From NCBI GenBank assembly GCA_934675625.1, contig CAKURH010000005.1:1-64000 (forward strand): a stretch of DNA of 64,000 bases, read 5' to 3'. Below the pieces are notes generated by a model that was not told the DNA's origin, did not search any database, and saw nothing but the letters and a program-made list of their open reading frames with translations. Positions 9,274 to 17,776 of this stretch are shown in pieces. This DNA is from an uncultured Kiritimatiellota bacterium. GTDB lineage: Bacteria > Verrucomicrobiota > Kiritimatiellia > RFP12 > UBA1067. Within the stretch, counting starts at the first letter, position 1; each line of letters opens with the position of its first letter. A program made the position numbers and the translations under genes.

Positions 9274-10646
9274 TCGATCACCACGGCATCCGCACAGGCA
9301 TCGTGCGGAGACACCGCCCTGAAGTCAATCTCAAAGCCACCAGGAACGCGCGTCACGGGCAAGGTCTTGCCCGTCTTGACGTGCGTGACTTTCGCCACCT
9401 TGCCGAGCGCCGGATCGGCGGGGAGAATCGCTGTGGATGCGGCGGATTCCTTTTCGTCCCACAGGCGAATCGCATACGTGCGGTCGCCCGACTTGGACTG
9501 CGCAAACGCCCAGCGGTCACGGAAGAACGGCGCGCGCGGACGTGTCGCATAGACGGCCGAACCGTGCGCCTTGAGCCACGCACCGACCTTGCGCATGCAG
9601 GCGACGGCAGGAACCGGCAGACGCCCGTCCGGCATCGGCCCGACGCCCAACGCCAAGTTCCCGCCCTTGGCCACGACCTCCAGCAGCAGGTGGATGACCT
9701 CACGCGGCGTCTTGTAGGTATCGTCGTAATGATAGCCCCAGTATTTGCCGAGCTTGTAGCACGATTCCCAGACCTTGTTCGTGACGGCGGTCGGCGGCAG
9801 TTTCACTTCCTGCACGTCGATGTCGCAGTAGGGGCTCTTGCTGTCGAGCCCCACGGCCAGCAGGCCCGGCGTCCGAACACGGCAGGCGTCCAGAATGCCT
9901 TCGATGTCGATGTCCTGCCCGTTCTTCGGATTCACCCACCCCGAATCAAGCCAGAACATGTCCAACGGCCCATAGTTCTCGGCCAGTTCAAGTAGCTGTC
10001 CCCGGACGTATTTCCGAAACGCCCGCCACTTGGCCGGATTCTTCTTCGTGTCGTAGGTCGGATGTCGCGAGGTCTTGAACCCGATGCCGTGATTCTCCCA
10101 ATAGCTCTCGACGTGCCAGTCGGCTTGCGAGAAATACGCGCTGATGCCAAGCCCGCGCGCCCGACTGGCGTCGAAGAAACGCTTCACGATATCCGCATTC
10201 GGGTTCTTCGCGTACGGACAGGACGGATCCGTGACCTTGTAGTTCGTGTATTTCGAGTCATACAGGCAGAACCCGTCGTGGTGCTTCGTCGTCAGGAGCA
10301 CGTACTTGAACCCGCCCTTCACGGCCTCGTCCGCCCACTCCTCGGCATTGAACCGCGTCGGGTTGAACCCTCGGCTCAGGTCGAAGTAGAAGCGGCGGTA
10401 GTCGTCGCCCTGCAGCTGCGGCGTCTCGAACCGCGACCAGCTCGAATCTGCGTCCGAAAGTCCCCACGACTCGACGATGCCCGCCGTCGCGTAGATGCCG
10501 AAGTGCAGGAAGAGGGCGAACTTCTGGTCCTTGAACCACTCCAGCCGATCCGAGAGAACCTGTGTTCGCGCCTCGACGGACACGGCCGACGCCCCCACGA
10601 GCGTCATCAGCAGAACGGTTTGTGTCGACAGTTTCTTAGCGAACAT
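9270..10646 (-). CDS. GH29 alpha-L-fucosidase, secreted
   Basis: This 458-aa protein has a signal peptide and the GH29 signature segments: KFALFLHFGIYA, TTKHHDGFCLYDSKYT (paired histidines), and MFWLDSGW containing the expected nucleophile Asp. It ends with a beta-sandwich domain. The enzyme should release terminal L-fucose in the periplasm or at the surface. Its start overlaps the 3' end of the upstream gene by 11 bp and its end overlaps the GH2 start, so it sits in the coupled left-arm operon. The family call is strong; linkage specificity is not visible. Confidence 0.93.
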   Translation of the reverse strand: MFAKKLSTQTVLLMTLVGASAVSVEARTQVLSDRLEWFKDQKFALFLHFGIYATAGIVESWGLSDADSSWSRFETPQLQGDDYRRFYFDLSRGFNPTRFNAEEWADEAVKGGFKYVLLTTKHHDGFCLYDSKYTNYKVTDPSCPYAKNPNADIVKRFFDASRARGLGISAYFSQADWHVESYWENHGIGFKTSRHPTYDTKKNPAKWRAFRKYVRGQLLELAENYGPLDMFWLDSGWVNPKNGQDIDIEGILDACRVRTPGLLAVGLDSKSPYCDIDVQEVKLPPTAVTNKVWESCYKLGKYWGYHYDDTYKTPREVIHLLLEVVAKGGNLALGVGPMPDGRLPVPAVACMRKVGAWLKAHGSAVYATRPRAPFFRDRWAFAQSKSGDRTYAIRLWDEKESAASTAILPADPALGKVAKVTHVKTGKTLPVTRVPGGFEIDFRAVSPHDACADAVVIE

Positions 10647-13600
10647 AGAAAACGAATCCTTTCTTCTGAATTTCCAGGTAAACCTTGTTGTCGTCCCGCA
10701 TGAACGTGTAGATGCGGGCGTCTTGCCACGAACCGGTCGTTTCGTAGATCCAGTTCGCGGACGCGGCGTTCACGAGGTCGTCCGCCTCGAAGAGCAAGTA
10801 GGTGCCGGGCGCCGGCTTCTTCTTCGAGCGAATGTCGACCGCCAACGTCAGCGTGTCCGCCAGCGTGACGCGTCCCTTCACGCGAACCGGCTCAATCGTG
10901 CCGTCCGCCGCTATCGTGGCATCGAGGCGTGCGAGGCCCTCCACATCGCCCACATCGACCGTGCCGCCGCCCGTCAGCGTCGGCACGACAAACCGCTGCA
11001 TCGCACCGCCGACCCGAAGCGAAGCACCGTCGGCCACCGCGAGCGGAAGCTGCGTGCCGAAGTCGCCGCCTTCGCCCAGGCCCTTCCATTTCTTCAGGAG
11101 ATGCCTGTTGATTGCCGTCGCCGTGGCGGTGTCGTTGGTGCCGTCCGTGTAGATGACCAGTTCGCACAGTTTCAGGCCGCCGACGCCGCAGTTGCGGTCA
11201 ATGGCGATGTTCCAGGCCTTGACAGCCTCCGGGAACGCGACGGAATAGACGACGAATTGCGTCGTCGCGTCCGTGCCGTCTGGACGGTAGGCGTTCGCCG
11301 TATACCAAGTCGAGCCGTCCGACATCTTCGGTGCCGAAGCGGCCGTCGTGCAATCGGAGAAGTAGCCGCCAAAATCCTTGCCGCTCGGCACCAGTGCCGC
11401 AGCTCCTGGTCCGCTTTCTCCGCCTAGCGGCGTGCTGTTCTTGCCGGAAAACTGGAAGACCGCATGGAACTCCCGCACAGGAATCTGCGCACGCGCGCCG
11501 GTAGCCTCGTACAGGTACATGCCGGACGAGCCCGCGTTGTCCAAGTTGTTCTGATGGATGCCGAAATCAACGTAGGGCAAGCCCGCCGACAGTCCGTCCG
11601 AACCGTCGGAAACGGCATACTGGGCGTTCGTCATCCCGCCGCGATACCAAATGTTGTCGCCCGCCGCGATGAACGGCGTCGCCGCATACTTCCCGTTGTC
11701 CCGGCAGTCATACCAGCGCGCAATCCGTCCGTCGCGCGACTGTCCCTCGCGCCAGGCAAACGACGACGCCCGGCTGGCGTCCAGGTGAAAGGTCGCCGAA
11801 TCGAACGCCGTCGGCGTCAGGCCGCCCGCCAAATCAAGCGTGCCACCCGAAACGACAAGCCCCGTCACGGCGCCTCGGATCGGCGTCTCGACAGTGACCT
11901 TGCCGGTGCCGGTCTTCGTGAGCGTCCCGCCAGCTGGCAGCACGACTTCGCCAATCGTCGTGTCGGCATCGGCGACAAGCCTTGGCGCCGCATTGTCAGT
12001 TGAGAATTCCATGCGGAAAATTCTCGCCGGAGACCGCGCGAACGGTGCATCGACGCCCTTCCACTTCTTCATCAGGTAGGCGATCGTCTGCTGGCGTTCG
12101 GCGTCCGACAGAACCCGGTCGTAGAGCAGGACTTCGCCCAGCTGCGTGTCGCCGTATTCGTAGCCACGGTCAGTGGCCAGCCAGTGCGCACCCACGGCAT
12201 CGGCGGACGAAAAACTGGCTATATAATAGGCGTTCGTGTCAATGTCGAACCGCGCAAGGGGGTCGACGGCCTCGCCGTCCATCGTCCAGATGCCAGCCGC
12301 CGCCTTGCCGTAGGCATATGACAGGTGAAGCAGACGGGAAACGTCTTTCGCCTCACGGTTGAGAACCTGCGACTGGCAACCGAAGAGATTGGGACGATAG
12401 TTCGTGTCGTTTGTGATCCGCACCACCTGGACAGCCTCGCGCACCGGGTAGTCGCCCCCGGCGATGTTCACGACCTTCATCCACGAAGCCGTGCCGCCGG
12501 TGCCGCCCGGTCCCGTCCCGAAATCCAGGACCCGCTGCCCGTTGATGGCGTTCGCCACCAGCGTCGGATGACCGACCTGAACCCGCGCACAGGCGCGCAC
12601 GTCCGCGCGGCAGTCGTTCCAGGCCACGATTGCGCCGTCCTCGGACACGAAGCTGTCCGCCGTCGCATCGCCCCAGAAGATCGCCCCTTCCGCCGGGCCG
12701 TCTGACGCCACCGCCGTCGCCTTCTCGTCGAACGCCACCGCGCCGCCATGAATCTCCAGCGACGGCGATGCGGGCTGGAATCGGCCGACTTTCAGCGTGC
12801 CGTCGCCTTTCTTGACGAACTTCGCGCCGCCGACCGCCAGATGGCGGACCTTCGCCGTGCGTCCGTCCGGCACGGACACGGCCACCGTCTCGTCCGAAGT
12901 CGCCAGCACGTTCACGTCGCTCCCGGTCATGTGTCCGGAATCGCCCCATTTTCGCCGCAGGTAGCGCAGCGTCGCCGTGCGTTCGGCATGGGTCAGGCGG
13001 TTGGTGTAGAAGACGGCCTCGGCGAGACGCACGCCGCCGATGCGACTGTCACGGTCGAGCGCGAATGTCGACGGCTTCAGGCCCTCGTCCGTCAGGACAT
13101 ATTCCAGAATGTGGAAACGTCCGAACGGGACAGTCTGCCCGTATTCGACCTCGGCGCCGTCCAGATAAAGAATGCCGTTGCGAACCTTCGCATCCGTCCA
13201 GTCGCAGGCCACGGCGTTGTTCGCCCCGCGATGGAACTGATAGGCGCTCGTCTGCCCGACCGGAAATGCGCGCGCAACTTGCGTGTCCGCGAAGACGAGA
13301 ATCACGTTCCGAACCTTCTCCCCCAGATCGTAGGTCATCCCCCCGCTCGGCCCCAGGCTGCTGTCCGCCGGATAGGTGCGGTCCCAGCCATAGGCGCCGA
13401 AATCGACAACGGGAAGGCCCCCCAGTGCCTCGAACGAAAGGAAAGGGCGATAAACGCCGTCCGCACCGCCGAAAGCCGTCGCGACGATCGACTCATGCCC
13501 CTCGCGGGCATCGCGCCAGGCCGAAACGTACGTGCGCCCGTCAGCCCCCTCTGCCAAGTCCATGCGGTTCGTGCGCGCCGCATCGACCCAAAAGACGGGA

Positions 13601-14247
13601 TCGCCGCCGGGCGCATCCGAAACATCCGGTGCCCCCTCCAGTTCCAGGACTCCGCCGTTGACGTCTATCCGCTGGGCATCCGCGTTGAGCGCGCCCCGCA
13701 CGAGCAAAGAACCCGCACCTTCCTTGACCAGATAGCCGGACCCGCCCACCACGGCATCTATCGCGGCAGAAACGCCTGTCGGCACATTCACCGTCGGACG
13801 GTTCGCGGCATCGACCGCCGAAAGGCGCGGCGACGTCACGACGCCGGAGAAAAAGAGACTCCACTTCAAGGCATTGCCCGTCCACACGCCGTCGAACCCG
13901 GACGTGTCGCCGACCGTCACCATGCGCGGCGTGACGGAAGCCCCCGCACGGTCGTAAGTGGCGATCCTGTGCAACCACGTGCCCGCAACAGAGCCGATCG
14001 CGAATGCGCTCTCCGCCGGCAGTCGGACGGTCTGGACGGCAGAACCGTTGCCAGTGGCGACGGGTTCGTCCGGCAGAATCGCCGCGTCCGACGCACCTGA
14101 CGGATACCCGCTTGCCCCCTGCCAGTTTGAGACGGTCGCCCAGTCCTGCGACCCGCTGTTCACGTTCGTCCAGCGGACTTCATCCGCCACGGCCCGCGTG
14201 CACAGGAACGCCGACAAGACCGCCAAGCATCTAATCGTTCGTTTCAT
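10636..14247 (-). CDS. Secreted protein with three LamG-like repeats and beta-strand-rich linkers
   Basis: The product is 1203 aa with a signal peptide (MKRTIRCLAVLSAFLCTRAVA). Three related modules start near residues 216 (PVFWVDAARTNR), 522 (GAIFWGDATADSF) and 819 (TFHLDASRASSF), each with a W-x-D-x-R segment. They end near residues 430 (LRYLRRKWGD), 727 (AYLMKKWKG) and 1052 (HLLKKWKG), after an E-x-x-x-Y segment. These look like concanavalin/LamG folds joined by segments resembling autotransporter-associated strand repeats (TKTGTGKVTVE). The C-terminus is KKGFVFYVR. The ATG at 14247 is preferred over 14250 for spacing to GGAG. As the first gene of the glycosidase operon it may be a surface glycan-binding or scaffold protein; that role is inference. 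Confidence 0.8.
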   Translation of the reverse strand: MKRTIRCLAVLSAFLCTRAVADEVRWTNVNSGSQDWATVSNWQGASGYPSGASDAAILPDEPVATGNGSAVQTVRLPAESAFAIGSVAGTWLHRIATYDRAGASVTPRMVTVGDTSGFDGVWTGNALKWSLFFSGVVTSPRLSAVDAANRPTVNVPTGVSAAIDAVVGGSGYLVKEGAGSLLVRGALNADAQRIDVNGGVLELEGAPDVSDAPGGDPVFWVDAARTNRMDLAEGADGRTYVSAWRDAREGHESIVATAFGGADGVYRPFLSFEALGGLPVVDFGAYGWDRTYPADSSLGPSGGMTYDLGEKVRNVILVFADTQVARAFPVGQTSAYQFHRGANNAVACDWTDAKVRNGILYLDGAEVEYGQTVPFGRFHILEYVLTDEGLKPSTFALDRDSRIGGVRLAEAVFYTNRLTHAERTATLRYLRRKWGDSGHMTGSDVNVLATSDETVAVSVPDGRTAKVRHLAVGGAKFVKKGDGTLKVGRFQPASPSLEIHGGAVAFDEKATAVASDGPAEGAIFWGDATADSFVSEDGAIVAWNDCRADVRACARVQVGHPTLVANAINGQRVLDFGTGPGGTGGTASWMKVVNIAGGDYPVREAVQVVRITNDTNYRPNLFGCQSQVLNREAKDVSRLLHLSYAYGKAAAGIWTMDGEAVDPLARFDIDTNAYYIASFSSADAVGAHWLATDRGYEYGDTQLGEVLLYDRVLSDAERQQTIAYLMKKWKGVDAPFARSPARIFRMEFSTDNAAPRLVADADTTIGEVVLPAGGTLTKTGTGKVTVETPIRGAVTGLVVSGGTLDLAGGLTPTAFDSATFHLDASRASSFAWREGQSRDGRIARWYDCRDNGKYAATPFIAAGDNIWYRGGMTNAQYAVSDGSDGLSAGLPYVDFGIHQNNLDNAGSSGMYLYEATGARAQIPVREFHAVFQFSGKNSTPLGGESGPGAAALVPSGKDFGGYFSDCTTAASAPKMSDGSTWYTANAYRPDGTDATTQFVVYSVAFPEAVKAWNIAIDRNCGVGGLKLCELVIYTDGTNDTATATAINRHLLKKWKGLGEGGDFGTQLPLAVADGASLRVGGAMQRFVVPTLTGGGTVDVGDVEGLARLDATIAADGTIEPVRVKGRVTLADTLTLAVDIRSKKKPAPGTYLLFEADDLVNAASANWIYETTGSWQDARIYTFMRDDNKVYLEIQKKGFVFYVR

Positions 14248-14314
14248 CATGTTCTCCTTCGTTCGTTTGATTTGCGTTGAGTTCAATAAGCACACGCCAT
14301 GTGCCTGTGCGGGA

Positions 14315-14323
14315 ATTATAGCA
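14315..14323 (-). promoter_or_regulatory. Extended -10 promoter (TGCTATAAT) for the left-arm glycan operon
   Basis: TGCTATAAT on the minus strand is followed by a leader of about 60 nt with AAGGAG before the first gene at 14247. It is a perfect extended -10 match in a divergent intergenic region. Confidence 0.6.
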
Positions 14324-14401
14324 TAACCTGTCCTGTGCGCGCTCAAAATTGCATATTGGTTTAAGCACAAAATCACTATCGAATCAAGACAATGTGAAAT
14401 A

Positions 14402-14410
14402 TGGTATACT
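14402..14410 (+). promoter_or_regulatory. Extended -10 promoter (TGGTATACT) for the AraC/LacI-type regulator
   Basis: The hexamer TATACT (14405-14410) is preceded by TGG and followed by only 7 nt before the ATG at 14418. No Shine-Dalgarno sequence fits between them, so the message is probably leaderless. Confidence 0.6.
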
Positions 14411-14417
14411 TTGCCCC

Positions 14418-15587
14418 ATGAAACGAAGGGCAAAGAAGAGAACTGTCGTCGTCGTCCTGTGGCTTGCGGGGTCTGCGGGGCGCAAGCAGCTGACGGGCAT
14501 ATTGCAGTACGTCAACGCCGGGCATCCCTGGAGCATCCGGCTTGTCACCGACCCCAAGGACTTTACGGACGAGGCCATCCGTCAGGCCGAAGCCGACGGC
14601 GTTCACGGCTTTCTCGTCCATGCCAATGCGCAGGTCGGCACCGCTCTCGCCGCCTCCACGGTCCCCACCGTCCTGCTGGACTTCCCGCCGCCCGCCCTGC
14701 GGTCGCGCAAAAACGCCATCGCCCTCATTCTCGACGGCGACGAGCAGATCGGGCGGACGGCCACCGACTACTTCCTTAAGCTCGGCAACTTCGCCTCTTT
14801 CGCGTTCGTGCCGGACGAGCAGAACCGAGGATGGTCCCGCCTGCGCGAACGCGGCTACAAAGCGGCACTTGACGCAGCTGGTCGGGACTGTCTGATCTAC
14901 GGACGCGGCAAGGGGAACTTGTCCGACTGGCTCAAGACGCTGACGCGCCCGACTGCCGTCTTCACGGCCTATGACCTGCGGGCGCAGGAGACCATTGAAG
15001 CCTGCAAGGCGGCGAAGCTGTCGATTCCGGATCAGGTCGCCGTCCTCGGTGTCGACAACGACGAGCTCATCTGCGACTACACGACGCCGTCAATCTCCAG
15101 TATTCGGATCGACCATGAGACACTGGGCGCAGAAGCGGCCAAGATGCTTGACCGCATGATGCGCACACCGTCTGCCGCCAGCCCCAAGCCTGTCTTCATG
15201 CCGGTGGGAGAAGTCGTCGAACGGGAATCGACCGCGCCCACGCCACCGGCCGCGCATCTGGTCGCCCGTGCGTTGGCCTATATCCATGCCCATGCGGCGG
15301 AGTGCATTTCTGTGTCCGATGTCGTTCGGCATCTCGGCATTTCGCGCCGCCTCGCAGACCGCCGGTTCGGAGCCGCCACCGGCACGTCTCTCCGCCGCGC
15401 CATCGAAGACCGCCGCCTCGCGCTCGTGAAGGAACGGCTCGCCTCGACGCATCTTCCCATCAACAAGATCTCGCGCCTGTGCGGCTACGCCAACATCCAG
15501 CGGCTCAAATACGTCTTCAAGACCCGATTCGGCATGTCCATGAGCACCTGGCGGTCGCGCGAACACACGGACTGCCCTCAACCTTAA
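14418..15587 (+). CDS. LacI-type sensor / AraC-type DNA-binding regulator (XylR-like)
   Basis: The 389-aa protein has an N-terminal periplasmic-binding-protein-like sensor (about residues 10-275, with AVLGVDNDELICDYTTPSISSI typical of LacI/XylR sensors). A C-terminal AraC domain of two helix-turn-helices follows (about 285-389; ISVSDVVRHLGISRRLADRRF and INKISRLCGY...LKYVFKTRFGMS). There is no N-terminal LacI helix-turn-helix. The start at 14418 follows a promoter by 7 nt. Divergent placement to the left-arm operon argues that it senses a released sugar and activates that operon. The architecture is clear; the ligand is unknown. Confidence 0.9.
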   Translation: MKRRAKKRTVVVVLWLAGSAGRKQLTGILQYVNAGHPWSIRLVTDPKDFTDEAIRQAEADGVHGFLVHANAQVGTALAASTVPTVLLDFPPPALRSRKNAIALILDGDEQIGRTATDYFLKLGNFASFAFVPDEQNRGWSRLRERGYKAALDAAGRDCLIYGRGKGNLSDWLKTLTRPTAVFTAYDLRAQETIEACKAAKLSIPDQVAVLGVDNDELICDYTTPSISSIRIDHETLGAEAAKMLDRMMRTPSAASPKPVFMPVGEVVERESTAPTPPAAHLVARALAYIHAHAAECISVSDVVRHLGISRRLADRRFGAATGTSLRRAIEDRRLALVKERLASTHLPINKISRLCGYANIQRLKYVFKTRFGMSMSTWRSREHTDCPQP

Positions 15588-15691
15588 CGCATTCGCCAAG
15601 CTCATCTCCGCCTAGAACATCAATAACCCTTCCACGCCTTTTCCTCTGCCTCTTCAAGTTTTAAGAATTTTCCGCAATGAATTCTCATTTA

Positions 15692-15700
15692 TGGTATAAT
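15692..15700 (+). promoter_or_regulatory. Extended -10 promoter (TGGTATAAT) upstream of the 317-aa unknown protein
   Basis: This is a perfect extended -10 element. It is followed by about 140 nt before the ATG at 15850, which includes degenerate ACGA/CGACAC repeats at about 15793-15825. Confidence 0.55.
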
Positions 15701-15849
15701 GTGCGGCATCGGCGCGGAAAGCGCGAAAATCTTGGAGAAATCAAGGCCTCACGCAACAAGCGCAAATGGACGACAAGCGCAAACGGGCAACACGATAACG
15801 AACGACACGACAACGAGCGACACGGCGAAACGCAGAAAGGAAGCAAGAG

Positions 15850-16803
15850 ATGGCACGGAAGACCTACGAGCACTCGGCGTACTGGTACGCGAAGAACTGC
15901 GGATGGACGCGCAGCGACAGGGCCTCGCACGTCGAGCGGCTTCTCGACGAGGTGAGGCGCGACCTGAAGTTCGGTGGCGGGCGCGTGGACGGGAACCTCT
16001 CGTGCGACCCCCTCGGCTTCGGCGTCTGCCTCGCCGTCTGCACGGCGATGGACATCGGCGCGGCGATGCGCGAGACCGCCCGCGCGCTCGCCGACCCCGC
16101 CGAGCGCGACCGCATGCGCCGCGAGCTCCTGCGCGACCTCCGCGCCGTGCGCCGCCCCTTCTACTACGCGCGCGAGACGGCCCGGCGGCGGGCGCTCGCC
16201 GCCGAACGACGCAAGATCACGCAGCGGACGACGCTCGCGCCCGAGCCGACGCCGGCGGACGTCCTTGCGGCGTGGGAACGGCGGAAGGACTCGAAGGAAG
16301 ACATGATCCGCCTCGGCGGGATGCTCCACGACCTCGAGTGCTACGTCGACAACGCGCTCCGGTTCGACGCGAACGGCGACGTCGTGGGGCGCAACGGCGG
16401 CATCCGGGGGTGGCTGAAGGAGAACCTGCCGGAGCTCTTCCCGAAGTACAAGACGCTCATGCGCTACAAGGCGATGGCGATCCGGCTGAGGCAGGCGACC
16501 GGGACGAAGGACCCGACGCCGACCAGCGCCCTTCTCGGCGACTGGGCGGGTGGGGCGAACGCGGCAGACGCGAAACGCCCCGCGAGAGGCGCGAGCGAGG
16601 CACCGCATGAGGTCGTGCAAGAACTTTTGAAAGATTTCCGCATGACGTTCTCATCTTTGGAGGAGGGGCTAGCACAGAGGCTCGACCCGGAACGGGTGTT
16701 TCTGGATATGGCAGTATTGAAGCAGGGTAAGGCGCGGGGAAAACGGACAAGCCGCCTCCGTCACTCGCCGCACCAAAGCACCAACGTCCAAAACGACACA
16801 TAG
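15850..16803 (+). CDS. Hypothetical protein, 317 aa, no recognised family
   Basis: I do not recognise this protein. It is highly charged and mostly helical, rich in Arg and Glu in residues 70-130. A central segment (about residues 145-225) looks like a folded domain: MLHDLECYVDNALRFDANGD, then GGIRGWLKENLPELFPKYK and TLMRYKAMAIRLRQATG. The tail (residues 240-317) is low-complexity and basic. No signal peptide or membrane segment is visible. AAGGAAG lies 8-14 nt upstream of the ATG. It has its own promoter and lies between the regulator gene and a tRNA-Cys, a typical position for acquired DNA, but no integrase or repeat is seen. DNA binding is possible from composition only. Confidence 0.6.
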   Translation: MARKTYEHSAYWYAKNCGWTRSDRASHVERLLDEVRRDLKFGGGRVDGNLSCDPLGFGVCLAVCTAMDIGAAMRETARALADPAERDRMRRELLRDLRAVRRPFYYARETARRRALAAERRKITQRTTLAPEPTPADVLAAWERRKDSKEDMIRLGGMLHDLECYVDNALRFDANGDVVGRNGGIRGWLKENLPELFPKYKTLMRYKAMAIRLRQATGTKDPTPTSALLGDWAGGANAADAKRPARGASEAPHEVVQELLKDFRMTFSSLEEGLAQRLDPERVFLDMAVLKQGKARGKRTSRLRHSPHQSTNVQNDT

Positions 16804-16843
16804 GTGTCGTGCGGGAAGTTCAGCGTTCAAACGAGATAAAACA

Positions 16844-16869
16844 AAAACCTCGATTACACTCGAGGTTTT
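16844..16869 (-). terminator. Palindromic intrinsic terminator after tRNA-Cys
   Basis: A perfect 10-bp stem (AAAACCTCGA / TCGAGGTTTT) with a 6-nt loop is followed on the minus strand by TTTTTGTTTT-type sequence. Symmetric A and T tracts mean it could also stop transcription of the 317-aa gene arriving on the plus strand. Confidence 0.8.
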
Positions 16870-16872
16870 CAT

Positions 16873-16946
16873 TGGAGGTGGGAAGCGGAGTTGAACCGCT
16901 GTAAGCGGATTTGCAGTCCGCGACCTAACCGCTCGGCCATCCCACC
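16873..16946 (-). tRNA. tRNA-Cys (GCA)
   Basis: The 74-nt gene folds as a standard cloverleaf: acceptor GGTGGGA/TCCCACC, D-arm GGCCGAGCGGTTAGGT, anticodon loop CTGCAAA giving anticodon GCA, and T-arm with GGTTCAACTCC. The 3' CCA is encoded (16873-16875). Confidence 0.95.
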
Positions 16947-16963
16947 GTTGCTAAGTTGTGCAT

Positions 16964-16972
16964 AGTATATCA
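16964..16972 (-). promoter_or_regulatory. Extended -10 promoter (TGATATACT) of tRNA-Cys
   Basis: The element lies 17 nt before the mature 5' end of tRNA-Cys, leaving a short 5' leader for RNase P removal. Confidence 0.6.
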
Positions 16973-17040
16973 AATCCGAGCGTTCGCCGTCAAGTGCCCT
17001 TCGGCAGGGAAACCGGAGCGCGCGTCCGAACTCGAAGCCA

Positions 17041-17775
17041 TCAGACCATGCCGCCGTTGACGGAGATGACCTGGCCGGTCACGTAGGACGACTCGTCGCC
17101 CGCCAGCCACGCGACGCAGTTCGCGATATCCGCACCCGTGCCGAACCGCTTCAGCGGAATCGACTCGGCGTACTGCTTCTTGAGCTCGTCAGGAAGCTGG
17201 TCGGTCATCGCCGAGACGATGAAGCCCGGCGCGACGGCGTTGCAGCGCACCTTGCGCGAGCCGAGCTCCTTCGCGACGGTCTTCGTCAGCGCGATCACGC
17301 CGCCCTTCGACGCCGTGTAGTTCGCCTGCCCCGCGTTGCCCGTGATGCCGACGACGGACGTGATGTTGACGATCGACCCGCCGCACGGCACGCCGTCCGC
17401 CCCCTTGTTCTTCATCATCGGACGCGCCACCGCGCGCGTGAAGAGGAACGTGCCCTTCAGGTTGATGTCGACGACGAGATCCCAGTCCGCATCGCTCATG
17501 CGCATGAGCAGCCCGTCCTTCGTGACGCCCGCGTTGTTGACGAGCACGTCAATCCGCCCGAACTTCTCCAGCACTTCCTTGACGCAGGCGTCGACGTCCG
17601 CCGAACTCGAGACGTCGACCTTGCGGCAGTGGGCCGCGCCCTCGCACGACTCGATCGACCGCGCGACCGCGACGACCGTCGCGCCCTCGGCGGCGAGCTT
17701 CTTCACGATGGCCGCGCCGATGCCGCGCGACGCCCCGGTCACGATCGCGACCTTGCCCTTCAGCGTCTCGCCCAT
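17041..17775 (-). CDS. fabG: 3-oxoacyl-[acyl-carrier-protein] reductase
   Basis: This 244-aa short-chain dehydrogenase has the NADPH-binding TGASRGIG (residues 14-21), NNAG, and the catalytic Ser-Tyr-Lys set (NITSVVG and YTASKGG). The full length matches FabG, including the C-terminal YVTGQVISVNGG. It reduces 3-oxoacyl-ACP in type II fatty acid synthesis in the cytoplasm. It starts one base after the fabD stop, forming a fabD-fabG pair. A generic SDR of another pathway is less likely given this pairing. Confidence 0.92.
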   Translation of the reverse strand: MGETLKGKVAIVTGASRGIGAAIVKKLAAEGATVVAVARSIESCEGAAHCRKVDVSSSADVDACVKEVLEKFGRIDVLVNNAGVTKDGLLMRMSDADWDLVVDINLKGTFLFTRAVARPMMKNKGADGVPCGGSIVNITSVVGITGNAGQANYTASKGGVIALTKTVAKELGSRKVRCNAVAPGFIVSAMTDQLPDELKKQYAESIPLKRFGTGADIANCVAWLAGDESSYVTGQVISVNGGMV

Positions 17776-17776
17776 G

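Larger units (their letters stand above)
14251..14417. other. Divergent intergenic control region between left-arm operon and its AraC regulator
   Basis: These 167 bp hold two outward promoters. The heptamer AAGCACA occurs twice (14288-14294 and 14363-14369), and an inverted repeat GCACA/TGTGC spans 14290-14304. AraC-type proteins usually bind direct repeats, so these are candidate sites for the adjacent regulator. This is pattern-based only. Confidence 0.4.

Noticed and set aside
5605..9552. Long plus-strand open frame of 1315 codons
   Set aside because: It is the antisense shadow of the GH2-like gene and its product is a His/Arg-rich string without domains; high GC keeps antisense frames open.
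15677..15955. 92-codon frame starting near the promoter at 15692
   Set aside because: It begins upstream of the -10 element, overlaps the 317-aa gene in another frame and has no ribosome-binding site.
16844..16972. Integrated element at tRNA-Cys
   Set aside because: No integrase, and no repeat of the tRNA 3' end is visible elsewhere in the window.
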